Positions 45,459-57,279 of a DNA stretch of 64,000 nt are shown piece after piece. A program made the position numbers and the translations under genes. This DNA is from Arthrinium phaeospermum (taxonomy: Eukaryota > Ascomycota > Sordariomycetes > Amphisphaeriales > Apiosporaceae): contig QYRS01000005.1 of NCBI GenBank assembly GCA_006503535.1, positions 248,001 to 312,000 of the forward strand, given 5' to 3'. The first letter of the stretch is position 1. Each line of letters starts with the position of its first letter. The notes beneath the pieces were generated by a model, which did no database searches, was not told the DNA's origin, and saw nothing but the letters and a program-made list of their open reading frames with translations.

Positions 45459-48400
45459 GGCTCAGACTGGGGGTGCAAATGTGGTTGGTGGGTTAGGTCG
45501 GTGCGGCAGGCGGGCGGCGGGTGCGAGATTGCACTGCAGCTGGTGGTGGCGGCCAAGCTTTGGGAGGTCAGCAGCACGTGGGGTGGGTTTGACATGACAG
45601 CTTGCCTACCCGTGCAGGTACAGTAGGTACTACTGACTAGCGCACGATGAGATGATGCTAGGTCGAGATGGCAAGTCAGTGTCAGGCACGCACCCTCCAG
45701 CGGGATATTACTTCAGAACATTCTGCGAATAGATTACTGGATCTCACAATTGACGGGGTTTTCCTGCCTGCGATTTTTTCAATTTTTACAATGGATACCA
45801 ATGCGACGAACGGCCTGATGATCTGCCCTTCGTACCCATTATCAATGATAATATCTGGGGCACACATGACTCAAGAAAGGCGGCCGGTCCATAACCTTGG
45901 GTCTCTGGGGACCAGCGTTAGAGGGATCGGGAGACGGACATTGTGGACAGACGGACCCGACCCAACGAGCAGAATGACATTGAACTCTACCCCGTCCGTA
46001 CCTGACGCATCAATTTTGCCCGGTACAAGTAGAGTCAAGACGGAAGACTGAGAGAGCAAGCAGAAATCCGGGAACGACATTGATTATTTTATTTTTGGAA
46101 CACGTCAACTCCAGGCAAATTTCGTAATGACCGAACTGGACCGGGCTGCCGGGTCCGTCCTACCCAACTGCCAACCTCCAAAGTCCCTTCCCGAGTGCTC
46201 CTCTTCTTACCCAACACCCGCTTGCGCCAGGGTGGACAAGCCAGTCCTGTCCCCCTGTCCCCCTCTCCCCCTAACTTCATTACTTGCCTTACTTACTGTA
46301 TGTTCGTCATGAGGCTCTTCTGGGCCAAGTTCGAGTCATCTTGGGGCCTGTGCAGACAGGTGAGATTGAACACCAATCAGCAGCAACGTGCACGTACCTG
46401 ACATACAGTATGTATCAGAAGTATTGCTTACCTATCATTGGCGCGCACCGAGCCTGCAGCCAGCTCTTGTCTTAACCTGCGCACAGGGCCCGCCCGAAAT
46501 CTGCTTTTTCTCCAATGCAGGAGGGTTCGAGGCCTTTTGAGACAGAAGCAGAGATAGAAAGAGAGAGAGAAAAAAAAAAAAAAAAAAAAAAAGAAGGCCC
46601 AGCCTGCTTCTTTGGAAGGCCCAGGCGAGCGGAGCGTGACCTGCAACGAAGGACAGCGGTGCGCTTGTTTCAGTCTCGCTCAGAAATTTGGGCGAGCCAC
46701 AAAAGTTTCAATCGGCAACGGTCTTTGCGGCCGGGTGTACGGGTATGCGGCCAGCGACGATTTCTGGGTGGGACGCCTGCTCTGCTTCTGTGGCACTGCT
46801 CGAGTTACATCCCATTACCAAATTATCGATCGACATTGGATTATGCCCATGGCCTGTTGCACACGCATCATTATCGGGAGGCCAACAGGGCCAAGAGGCA
46901 AAGAGGGACGCCACGAAATCGCCGTTGCAACGGCCGGAACGGGGCTCCATTCTTCTCGGCAGAAAAAAAAAGGCACTCTGGCCTCATCATGTGGGCTTCG
47001 CCCTAGAAGAAAAAGAAATAGGGAAGAAAGACCGCGGAAAAAACACTTTCCACACTGATGACCCGAAGGAAAGTATACGAGTGAACCCCATCTGGATTGT
47101 CACCAACAAGGCTGCTTCCGGCAAGTGCTAGGAAGTGCTAATGATGAATTCGGTGCCTTGCATGGGTTCCAGAGCTCTGGCCCCATCCGAGCGGAGGATA
47201 TATTGAACCCCCCGGCCTACACGTGGATGACTTCATTTACTCGACACCTTGACACTTCTGTCACATCGAGAACATCGCTCCGAGACAACCTTTCGTCTGT
47301 CTTTCCTTCTGCCGCCCTTTTCTGTTCTTATTAATTAATTCTCCGAGGAAAAGAGGGACAGATACAGGTTCGTCCTGTTTCAGATCTGATGTTCGTCAAG
47401 GCCCTTCACCAGAAACTCAAAATGGGCATCCCAAACAATCCGGAGATTGCTCCAGTTGAATAGCAACGCCCCTGCATACTGGGTTACATGGTAGAAAGCG
47501 ATTAGGATACTGTTTCCATCATGGCAATACCCGGTACGTGCCAATTGCCAGGGTTTACCCGGCCCTGCTGAGCACGATGCTACCCTTTCTCGCCTTTTGC
47601 GCCCCGGATCCAAACCGACCACCATGCCTTTCCTAGCCTTTAGAGCCTCCCCTCCACTATTCAGCACCGAGACAAAACGTGTGGAAAAGAGAAGAGAGAG
47701 AAGAAAGGAAGGGAAAAAACAACAACACACATTGCAAGGACAGGGGCAGCATGACCGAGCCAAACCGCTGCTAGTGGTGTTAGACACCACTGTGGATGGG
47801 CTATGGACCGTGCGGCTATATTCGTCTAGCTAGAATGATACTTCCGTGAGGATCACCAACGGGAATCACCCCCAAGAGGCAAAGACCTGCAGAATCACTT
47901 CTAAGACTGGCAGCACTGAATCGGATTTCATGGCTTCTTTTGACCTCAGCCCCTGAGCGTTCCCCCAAACGAGCAAAGTCTGGCACCAAGTGCAGTGCCG
48001 CCCGGCAGTCTGGGGCCTGGGCAGTCTATGACATATAACCGTGCAACCCCGTCCAGGTCCATGAGTGTGTACAGTACTACTCCATATGTGCGCCTGATAA
48101 GCAACGAAGATAGCCATGCCACGCAGCTCATATGTACCTTGCTATCATCCATATTAAAGCACATCCTCGCGCCTCAGTTAGGGGCCGTTTGAGCAGAAGC
48201 ATTCGTCGTTCGTTGTTTGAAGATCCAGGTTACAGCGCTCCACCTCCAACGTCTGTCCACCCCGCCCGCATCGCATCGCAGGTAAACATCGATCGGCCTA
48301 CCCGCCCGTCTGTTCCTGATAAGACCCTATGGCCCCGTCCTTGCTCTGTTTCTCGATCTCGACTTTTGCTTCCTAGGCCAGGACTTCAGTCAACTTGCGT

Positions 48401-48512
48401 CCCCTAATATCAACAACCCTCGACCCGGAATTCCCTTCTCCTCCTTGCCGTTACCAAGCCGGATCTTGGGTCTGTCAGTTTTTTGTGCGGCATCCTACTC
48501 TGTATTGTAATC
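45459..48512. promoter_or_regulatory. 3 kb divergent intergenic region VPS71 / rhodopsin-like
   Basis: No frame here shows a domain. Several frames of 130-160 codons around 46.5-47.1 kb overlap each other in different phases and look like chance. It contains a GA/A tract at 46561-46592 and probably promoters and leaders of both neighbours. Confidence 0.45.
46561..46592. repeat. GA run followed by a 23-base A tract
   Basis: GAGAGAGAG then 23 consecutive A from 46570 to 46592. Such tracts are error-prone in sequencing, and length should be treated as approximate. Confidence 0.9.
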
Positions 48513-50011
48513 ATGGCGTCCGACACTTTTACCTACTCGTACATCAACTTCGACGAGCCGGAGCCTCTGTCCAACAGGAAGTCGACCATCCTCGCCGTGG
48601 TCATCACTTTTATGGTACGAGAGCAGCCAGCAGCAGCAGCTTACACCCCCGTCCTCGCAAGGCAGTAGTCCGTCTAACCACCGTTGCAGTGTTTCTCCTG
48701 GACTTGTGTGGCAAGTCGACTATGGGTTCGGTTCAAGATTATCCGGGACCCCGGCTGGGATGACTTCTGCGTCGTAATGTATTTGGTATGCGACCAACGG
48801 CCCCGGCCCCCCGAGCAAATGGTGACGTCTGCGGAACGGTATAGGACTAACACGGTGGATGTGTGCAGCTTACCACTACGTCTGGAAGCATCTCTTTAGT
48901 TACCGGCACAAAATGGACTAGGCCAACACTTTCTTACGTTATCGATGGAGGATATGATAACATGGTCCAAGGTTAGTGAGACGGTGGCTGCGCCGGATCT
49001 ATGCATGCGACTAACAAAGCCCCTTAGACTTTCTACGTGGCGAACGCCGCCTACTGCACATCGACAGCCTTCATCAAGCTGGCATTGCTTCTCCAGTACC
49101 TTCGCGTCTACCCCAAGGGCTCCCTTATGCACCGGGCATGCCTGGCGACTCTGATATTGACGGCTCTCTGGGGCCTGGTGTATTCGTTCATCTCCTGGTT
49201 CCCGTGCTTTCCTGTCAACCATGTCTGGGAGCTCAAGCCGGATGCGAAGTGCTATGGCTACGGATCGTCCAGACCATCCGAGTTCTCGGCCACATACGAG
49301 AGCCATACTGCTATCAACATGATCCTGGACGTCATCGTCCTGATCATCCCCATGCCGCTGCTGTTCAAGGAAGGCACTGGGATGGCACAACGCGTGAGAA
49401 TCGCCGCCCTGCTGTTTATGGGTACCATGTATGTCTCACAAAAGAAAGCTCCGCCCCCGCCACATCTGTTTGTACATGACTAACACGGCTCCACCTCCAG
49501 TGTCATTGTCCTCGCCATTTGGCGCCTCCAGACCATCCTGGAGCACAAGGCGGCCACGGTGCCGACGCGCGACCCGACGTGGTACGGCCCCATCACGATG
49601 CTGCTCGCGGTGCTCGAGGTGGACGCGGCGGCGGTGTGCGCGAGCGTGCCCATCTTCTGGCCGGTGCTGAGCAACAAGCTGGGCGGCATCTTCGTGACGC
49701 AGGAGATCGAGATCCGCCGCGAGACGCGCTTCTTCCAGATGGACGAGGAGGAGGCGGCCGTGGGCGGCGGGCGCCACGGCCGCGGCTCCGTCATGATGGC
49801 CCAGCCGCACAGCCGGACCGGCAGCGAGGCCGAGCTGAAGCAGCACCACCCCCACGACAGCGACGCCAAGCAGCCGTCGAGCTACACGGGGTCCTACTCG
49901 ATGAAGTCGATGGACCCGCTGTCGCTGCCGCCCCTGGAGGAGCCGTCGTTGAATTCCCACGAGGCCGTGGTGGAGTCGCCGCACAAGAAGAACGGCTGGA
50001 AGTGGGTTTAG
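48513..50011 (+). CDS. Fungal rhodopsin-domain (PTH11-like) integral membrane protein, frame broken once
   Basis: Seven-helix plasma-membrane-type protein of the large fungal 'rhodopsin domain' family, possibly receptor-like. Exons: 48513-48614, 48690-48785, 48869-48971, 49028-49428 and 49501-50011. Family landmarks are CFSWTCVASRLWVRFKIIRDPGWDDF, the TTTSGSISLVTGTKW helix, GLGQHFLTLS, FYVANAAYCTSTAFIKLALLLQYLRVY, YESHTAINMILDVIVLIIPMPLLFKEG and DPTWYGPITMLLAVLEVDAAAVCASVPIFWPVL. The cytosolic tail is rich in His, Ser and Pro. In exon 3 the frame jumps between TGTKW and LGQH at about 48916-48918, as if two bases were missing: one frame carries the second helix, another carries GLGQH, and both exon boundaries fit only with a shift. 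Either a real lesion or a sequence error. Confidence 0.85.
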
Positions 50012-50573
50012 ACGACGTGTTCTTGGGAGAGGGTGTAGGAGACATACAGCCAAAACTAAAAGAAAAAGACCATAAACACTTGACGCGCACCAGATGCTGC
50101 TTTGTTTCATTTGTAGGAGTGGGCGGGACGGGCGAGCACAGGTGGGATGAAACTAATGATCACACTTGATTTTGCATTGGTCGTATTGCTGCCGGCACTG
50201 CTTTGTATTATTACTCGATACCCTATATGTAGCTTTTATCATTTTATTATTACTATTATTATTATTATTACACGGCCGTTTTCCGTTGCCCGTCATCCCC
50301 GGCCCAATATACGGGCGCAAGGAGCCAATTGGCGCATGGGTTCAGCTTTACAACAACATGGTGGTCTGTCTACACAAGATCCTGCAATGTTCGGTCTGTA
50401 GAAAATTCCATTATTCCACTTCCTCTGGATTAGTCCTCAGCGGATCCTACGGGATTAAGAATAGTTCGACGATCACATGGCTTCTTGGCGGATTTCGTCC
50501 CGAACGTGGACCAGACAGGCCATTCTCCAGGAGTACTCATCCGCGAGGCTGCTCAACTCTTGCTTCAGCTCGT
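50012..50573. other. Convergent 3' intergenic region
   Basis: AT-rich part with an ATT repeat near 50245-50270. No gene seen. Confidence 0.45.
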
Positions 50574-51706
50574 TCATCTTCTTCTTCTCTTCTTGTCCTC
50601 CTCCTCCTCCTCCAGCGAGGTCTCCGTCAGCCCCACCGCCATCATCTCCCACTCGAGGTCGATCGCACGGGTCCGGTACCAGAGGCGCTCGAAGGCGAAG
50701 AGCCAGTCAAAGTACGCGGTCGGGGCCTTGAGCATGGGCTCGTCCCCGTAGCTGCCCAGCGCTCGCCGGCGCGTCTGCAGGTTCTGCAGCTCCGACTGCT
50801 GCCACTGCGTGTACGCGGCCCCGCCGCCGCGGCTGGCGACGGCGACGCTCAGGTGGAGCATGTCTTGCGTGTCGCAGGCGTAGGCTAGCTCGGCCCGCGT
50901 GATGCGTCCGAGGTGGCGCGGGTGGTGCTGGTAGGAGGAAGCGTCGGTCGTCTCGGGTTGTGGCTCCCGGTAGACGCTTACCCGCCGGCCGTTGTCAGGG
51001 AGGAGCTTGTCGACCGCGGGCGTGCTGGATCGGCCTCTCTGGCAGTGGTAGAACTGGCCCTTCTCCTCCATCTCCTTGCGGTCCCGCTGCTGCCACTGGT
51101 CGTAGTCGCTGGGGTCGGTTCCGTCGTAGGAGCCGAGGAGACTGCGCAGCGAGGTCTGGTTGCTGTGGATGGAGTTGCTCAGTTCCATGACCCGATTGAC
51201 CACCAGGAGGCGCTGCAGCTGTCCGCATGCACCACAAGGCAGACAGACGGGCAGTGGGCCGGGTAGAAAGGTGGTAGCCTCATCCGAAATGGGAGACGCG
51301 GTACAGGCACCGGGTTGGCCGCAGGCGTGTCCAAAGGAACGGGCCTCCTTTTGCAGTAAGGGCACGCTTTTGACGGCTCATCTCCCCATCTGGTGATGCA
51401 TTCGGGATGGTAGATATGTGCGCATTCGAGGGCAATGAGCTCGGAAAGGGGTCTCTCCTGGTGGCAGATGAGACAAGTCTCTCTGAGCAGGCGTTGTCTG
51501 TCATGGTTGTTGTCTTTATATGGTGGTGACTCTTGGTAAAGGAGGTTGTCTGATAGTATCGTTGTATTTCCGGGGGGTATCTCTTGTGCTGTGTCTCTTT
51601 TGAGAATTTCCTGGGCGTGCCTGAGCCAGTATTTATTGAAAATGCGTGGCCGGTATTGCGTAACGGGTGGTCTGGAGAAGAAAGAAATTGTAGATGTTTC
51701 CACCAT
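50574..51706 (-). CDS. RING-finger protein (putative E3 ubiquitin ligase), frame changes after the RING
   Basis: The frame starting at 51706 (MVETSTISFF) carries a RING at residues 78-118: Cys 78, Cys 81, Cys 95, His 97, His 100, Cys 103, Cys 115, Cys 118 (CLIC ... ECAHIYHPEC ... CPYC). Directly after CPYC this frame runs out 59 codons later, while a second frame beginning at the same place continues for about 260 residues to 50574, with PVCLPCGACGQLQRLLVVNRV, a QWQQRDRKEMEEKGQFYHC segment, and a helical C-terminus with FDWLFAFERLWYRTRAIDLEWEMMAVGL. Missing one A in the AAAA run at 51349-51352 would join them; a 93-nt intron (GTGCCT to CTGCAG) is an alternative. RING proteins transfer ubiquitin; substrate unknown. 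The far end is Glu/Lys/Arg-rich. Confidence 0.7.
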
Positions 51707-52120
51707 CGAGTGACAATGAGTGACTCTCACGATGTCTCGGCTTGTCCTTCTCGGAGCTTCGAGGCAGAAAGGAATGCAATACAAAGTATGCGGCCTTGGT
51801 GCAAATGGTGCCAGAAATACTGTGACTCTCTGCTTCACAGCGTTTACCCGTGCTTTTTCATGGGACAGGCAAAGAGTTGCGAGGTACTGTCACACTGCTA
51901 AAGTACACGCTAATTGTTTATTCCTTTCAATCAAACAGACCTCGTCGTCGACGATGGGCGTCAAAGTGAGGGGCGTTTGCGGATCGAGGGGTGAAGGGCG
52001 AGGGGTAAGGGGCAATTGCCAGTTTTTTTCATTCTGCAGATATTCACAAACCCAGCCAAGCAAGAGAAAGGAACCCCCTCCCAGTGACCCCCCAACCCCC
52101 CCGGTTTCCCCAAAGAGAAC
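51707..52120. other. Intergenic
   Basis: About 410 bases between two leftward genes. It should contain the RING gene promoter. Nothing specific. Confidence 0.4.
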
Positions 52121-53532
52121 TTATACGGTGACCCAGGCCTTCAGATCGCTCAGGTGAACCGTCTCCTTATCCCAGACACGCTCAAGCCGGAACGGCTCCG
52201 GCAGCCACTCGGCGCCTCCCCTGTCGTCATCATCTCGACCAGCGCCTCAGCGCACCGGAACGCCAAGCCCATGCCGTGCCCGTTTCATGCCGACCGACAT
52301 CCAGAGACCCCTGTGGGCGGCCGACGGATCCTCGCCCACCAGCGGGAACGTGTCGGGCGTGTAGCACGTGATGCCGCCCCAGTCGCGCACCGGCGCCCCC
52401 TCCTCGCCCCAGGCCTCGGGGCCGAACGCCCGGCGGCCGGCGTGCCGGAGGTACGCCGCGACCTCGTCGTTTAGGACCGAGTCGTCGACGGTGTGGAGGG
52501 ACTTGGCCACGCTGCGCCCGCCGCCGTAGAGGATATCGCCCGCGCCGGGGAGCCCGGCGTCGCGGACCATGAAGTAGTCGCCGTTGCCGATGTCGTTGAG
52601 GGCGACACTCGTGCGGTCCATGACCGGGTGGTGCGCCATGCGAGACCCGGGGCGGACCGCGCTGACTTGGCTGCGGCCTGGGACCAGGAAGCCCGTCTGG
52701 TTGAGTTCGGAGTGCAGGGCGTTGGTGTAGGCGTTGGTGGCCAGGACCACTTTTTGGGCCTGGACGGTGCCCCTATCCGTGACAACCTGCCATTTCGCCG
52801 TGTGTTTGTCCTCGCCGGTCTCGAGGGGCCACTTTGAGAGCCATCGTGTCCGTCTGCAAGTTCAACCCCCTTTCCAGCCCCAGCTCCAGCATCCTGCACA
52901 CTAGCCGGTACGGGTTCTGCGTGTGCGCCGGATACGTAATAACGCCCACCGCCGACGGAAGCCCGACCCGTTCCTTGGCCGCCCCGCCCTCCCAGACGCG
53001 CCGCTCGACGAAGGGGCCGCCCGCCCCCGGACGCCGCCTCTCGACCTCCTCCCGCCTGCGCACGACGGCGAGGGCCTCGGCCCAGGCCGCGGGGACGGTG
53101 TAGACGTCGGCGGTCTGGACGTCGCGGAAGTCGCAGTCGACGCCGTGGTCGCGGACGAAGGCGGCCATGTCGGCGACGTTGTCGGCCTCGAGGCGCCTCA
53201 AAGGCCAGGGCGGCGTCCTCCCCGAAGGCGTCGACGTACTTGGCGAAGTTGAGGTGCCAGCCGGCGCGCACGTGCCCCCCGTTGCGGCCCGACGCCCGAC
53301 GCCGCGGTGCGCGCCTCGAGCATCAGGACCTTGAGGGGGGGGTCGCGGACCAGCAGCTTGAACGCCACGGCGGCGCCCGTGATGCCGGAGCCGATGATGA
53401 CGTAGTCCCAGCGGGTCGAGGTGGGCAGGTCCGCGGTGGTCCGGTGGTGGGCGATGCGGTGCGGGGGCAGTTGCCAGTAGGACGTCAAGGGTTCGGGTGG
53501 GGGAACCCGGGCATTGCTTCGCCGCCGCCCAT
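52121..53532 (-). CDS. FAD-dependent oxidoreductase (DAO family), broken by about six small indels
   Basis: Resembles fungal FAD enzymes that oxidise amino acids or amines. Reading all three frames in turn gives one continuous family profile: MPGFPHPNP, SYWQLPPHRIAHHRTT, the dinucleotide motif DYVIIGSGITGAAVAF, RNGGHVRAGWHLNFA, DVQTADVYTVPAAWAEA, VVLATNAYTNAL, GDILYGGGR, DWGGITCYTPDTFPLVGE, WMSVGM, GHGMGLAFRCAEALVEMMTTG, then WLPEPFRLERVWDKE to a stop at 52121. Frame changes fall near 53490, 53294, 53198, 52840, 52284 and 52211, each explained by one or two bases gained or lost in runs such as CCC, CGCG, GAGG, AAA. Without them the enzyme would be about 465 residues. As given it cannot be translated. 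Either a pseudogene or error-laden sequence; neighbours show the same damage. Confidence 0.82.
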
Positions 53533-54354
53533 GGTGACGAGACGGGATCTATTATAGCGGGGAGTTGATTGACTTGCAAAAAGGTGTACCACGTACGGTT
53601 GTTGGAAGAGGGGAGAGTGATGCAGTACAAACAAACTAAATAGAGAATACGGTTCTCGGTGTCGAGTTTAAATCCAAACTTTACGGAGGTGGCAGGGTGG
53701 TACGGCATAAGTATAGATTAATATAATATGTAAATGGGCGAATGGGAGAAGGCAGATTCCCGACTGCTCCAAATGCTTGTTTCCTCTCGGCTTCGGCTTT
53801 GGTCCCCGACGTCCCCCCCCCATGATTGGCCATGCAAACACTACCGTCATCATGCGTGCGTGCGTAGACGAGCTGATGAGGAAGGAGGCATCCACCCGCC
53901 CCCATTTTGAACAAACCACAGCGGTTTCGACAATAAGAAGTTGATTCGTAGATTGTTACGAATCGTGGTTGCGTGGCTACCCATCTGCATACGTATACGT
54001 ACCTATCTATCTGCCGCCGCCACCACTAGGTGGTTGGATCGACTACCTAGACCATTGATGGAACCAGTTCATTCCCATTCATTCAGTCAGTCGGTCACAA
54101 AGTTCTCGCCCAATCCGCCGTCCACTCCAATCTCTCCCAATTAACGATCATCGGCTGAGATACCCAGAGAACTCCCATGTTAGCTAGAGTAGTAATGTGG
54201 CCAATTAGCCGATCCATATCTCAAATCCCCAAATCCCCTTGACAGCAATTCAAGGAGACAGACACCATCCTGTCGAAATACCCTAGAACCCCCTTCCCAA
54301 TGTACCGTGGGCCAGATGCCCCCCCAAATCAAGGGCGAGGTAGCTCATCATGGC
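53533..54354. other. Intergenic
   Basis: About 820 bases between two leftward genes. No supported gene. Confidence 0.4.
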
Positions 54355-55944
54355 TCAATCAGATCCATGTAGCTTCCACTCCGTCTTAACTCGGCACGGC
54401 CAGGCGTAGCCACCATACCTGATCTCCATCCCTTGCAACACCTTGGAAGCCTTCTCTGCATCCTCCTTGGAACCGAGCTGAACGTAGCAGTAGAACCAGG
54501 GGCAGCCGTGGAAAGTCGCGGTAAAGGAGGTACCGCCACTCGCCTCGATGACGGGGGACGAGGGGCGTTCGGGGCTGTACTGGTAGATGGGCTCGCTGAC
54601 GCCGGTCAGCTCGACGTTCATATTCACCAGCATCGACTGGATGTAGTTCTTGAAGTCGCGGTAGGCGCCAGTGACGGCCGGCAGGTTCAGCACCTCGATC
54701 GTTCTACCATCGGCCTGCGTCGAATTCTTGGGCGGTCTGTAGATGTCATCTTTGTTGTTGTCCAAGACGCCATCGCCATCGCCATCGCCATCGCCATTGG
54801 CATTGCTACCCTCGGAGCCTTGGCCACGTCCACTTCCTTGGAGGCAGTCCCCTGCGACTGCATGGGAGTATTAAGGGGAACTGCATACGGGCCAACAGCA
54901 GGTGGCGGATAGGGGTAAATGACGGGTAAGAACACTCAGGCATGCCCATACCGGGCCAATAGAAGGGTTGGCTGGGATGCGGCATGTACTGGCCATCGTA
55001 GTAAGGATGAGGATAGAAGTACGGGGGAGCCCGCGGTTTCTTGGGTGGACTATCCTTCTTCTCGTAGCTTTCGGACTGCGAACTCGGAGAGCCAGACTTG
55101 CCAGTATCACGACTTCCCTCTAAGGGAGGGCCACCGTTATTGATGAACTCTTGGCGGTCAATGAACTCGCGGTAAGTCATGCCCTTGGGCAGGCAGCGGC
55201 GGCTGACGAGCTTGCGGCCCTCGTACTCCAAGTGGTTGATCTTTTCCATGGCGGTGGTGGCGCTCCACGAGTCCCCGTACGTGACGAAGCAGTAGCCGCG
55301 ATTTCGGTGGTCGGGCTTGGTCTTGGGGTTCTTGCTCCGCGAGGGCGGCGGCACGTAGATGCAGCACCAAAAGGGCTTATAGGAGCCAACCGTTTTGAGG
55401 AGGGCCATGATGTCGTTGTGGTCCAGAGTGAACTTGAGGTTGCCGATGTAGATGCGTCGCCCCTCGGCGATGGCTTCCTGGTGGGACAGTGGTGCTTTCG
55501 TGGCCCACGCTGCTGCGGCTGTTGTGGTTCCGTGTGCTCATGCAAGTCCTCCTCGGCGACCGGATCGAGCTCCGAGCCCATAGGACCGCCTCCGGGTGAC
55601 AGTGATACCGTGTCGTGAAGAACCTGTTCACGGCCCTGCTCGTCTGCGTCAACCTTGTCAGGGTCATGGAGTGCTACCACAGTGCTTCCGGACATTGTCG
55701 AATGTGTTGGCTTGTGGCCCGGACCAACGTTGGTTTTGGCCGGGGTTCCGGAGCCGGTCTCAGACGAACCATTGTCAATGGTACTGGGTTCCTCGTTTTC
55801 GGCTTCCGGGCCATCATCCGGAAGGGGTGTCGTCAACTCGTCTGGCAAGGTGCTCACTGCGGCGGTGCCTTCATCTGCTTGAGCGGTGCAGACGTCGTCT
55901 TCACGCTCACTGCCCAGCTGGCCTGCAACATGACGCTGTGCCAT
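54355..55944 (-). CDS. RNA-recognition-motif protein, frame broken about three times
   Basis: Starts at MAQRHVAGQL (55944). An acidic, disordered N-terminus of about 130 residues leads to a clear RRM: RRIYIGNLKFTLDHNDI (RNP2) and RNRGYCFVTYGD (RNP1), then INHLEYEGRKLVSRR. A Lys/Ser/Pro linker and a Pro/Tyr-rich part (YFYPHPYYDGQYMPHP; VIYPYPPPAVGPYAVP) follow, then a GD dipeptide run coded by a GGCGAT hexamer array (54769-54800). The second RRM-like domain has GRTIEVLNLPAVTGAYRDFKNYIQ and WFYCYVQLGSKEDAEKASKVLQG, ending at 54355. The frame shifts near 55528 (before LSHQEAIAEG), 54935 and 54836, each consistent with one missing base. Role unknown beyond RNA binding. Confidence 0.75.
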
Positions 55945-57279
55945 CGTATCGAGCTTCTCCCTCTTGGAGGAGGATACAAGGAATGACCAAGGCCGGTCCT
56001 GATGAATGAAGAGCGAGCGAACTGTGCTGGGCGAGACTAGGATGCTAAATAAAGTAAGAGAGTAAGGTAAGAGTGATAGAGTTGAGGCTGTACGAGCGTA
56101 CAACTCCGTGAATCGGGATGAGGTGTGGGAAGAGAGGTAGATGGAAATGCAGGTCGTGGGTTTCCTTATATGCCCCGTAGAAACGTGATCCTTTACCTGG
56201 GCAACTGGTAACAGCCAAATTGCGGTCGTGGCAACCTAGACAGGACAATTCGAGAAACCAGAGGTTGAATCCATCTTTGATGCTTGTCTCCCACAGTCCG
56301 GGCCATTGAACTCCGGAGGCAGTCCCGGAGGCAGATCCCGAGAACCAACAATATAACAAATGCTTATCCGTGATTAGATACTCATAGAACAATGGCATCC
56401 GCTGTGTTTCCTACGCAACTGCATGCTCTTCTCTCTAGTCTTCTCTAGAGGATAACAACCAACCTCTTAATGGACTAGGATCAATGTCCTGGCCAGGAGA
56501 CATTTCTTTCAGGCAGTGGGTTGTTTTGCACAATAAAAAAGCTCGAGAGGAATACTCGAGTGGACTCTACCTATCATGTACCCTGACTCCTTTCGTGTGT
56601 CAGGAGAAGTGCATTTATCCTCAGTCCGTGTTAATCAAAGAGTGAAAGCAATGGTCAGCGCTGGAAATATTGCTCATGAGTCTCCGTTATGAACAACACG
56701 GACGTGGACCTGAGAGAAATCCGGGGTAGCCCCAGTCAGGAGATAGATGCCAGCCTTTCAACAAAGGCAGTCTCATTTGTAGAGCGTTGGATGGCCGATG
56801 TGATGATTCCTTGCCAGGCATTGGCCTCCCGGTTTCGATGTGTGACAGACTCGAGCGGATTTCGTCTTGAAAACCCCTGCAGGTTGCTAATATCAGAGAC
56901 AGTGCCATATCCAGTGAAGTTATATACTTATATCACCATGATATATTGCAGTTTGCACGCCATGGTCAAGTTTGATGTGTGTGTAAATGCGATGCCATTC
57001 ATTGCACCTCAATCAGCAAACTGAATGCCAGTGTTGTACAGTCTCATGTCTCGACGCTTTGCTTCACGCAAAAACAAACAAAGAAAAGAAGCTGTGAAGA
57101 TCCGAAGCGTTCGCAATTCGCCCAAAATAGGATGCCGACTTCATCCGTCGTTGTTTCCCGCTTTCCGTTTACTTCCCGAAAGGGGTAGACAGATCAACGT
57201 GAACGCAGGAAAACTCTTGTTCCAACGCTGCTGGAAAGTTCCCATGTCCCACCACCCAGTCTTCCGATGCCATCAACCA
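55945..57279. other. Intergenic
   Basis: 1.3 kb between two leftward genes. Short frames only, without recognisable motifs. Confidence 0.4.

Noticed and set aside
46515..47131. Overlapping frames of about 150 codons
   Set aside because: Three phases open at once over a GA/A tract, which is expected by chance; none resembles a protein family.
48786..48899. Intron with acceptor at 48899 to avoid the frameshift in the rhodopsin-like gene
   Set aside because: It would delete the second membrane helix segment TTTSGSISLVTGTKW, which is conserved in the family and sits in frame after exon 2.
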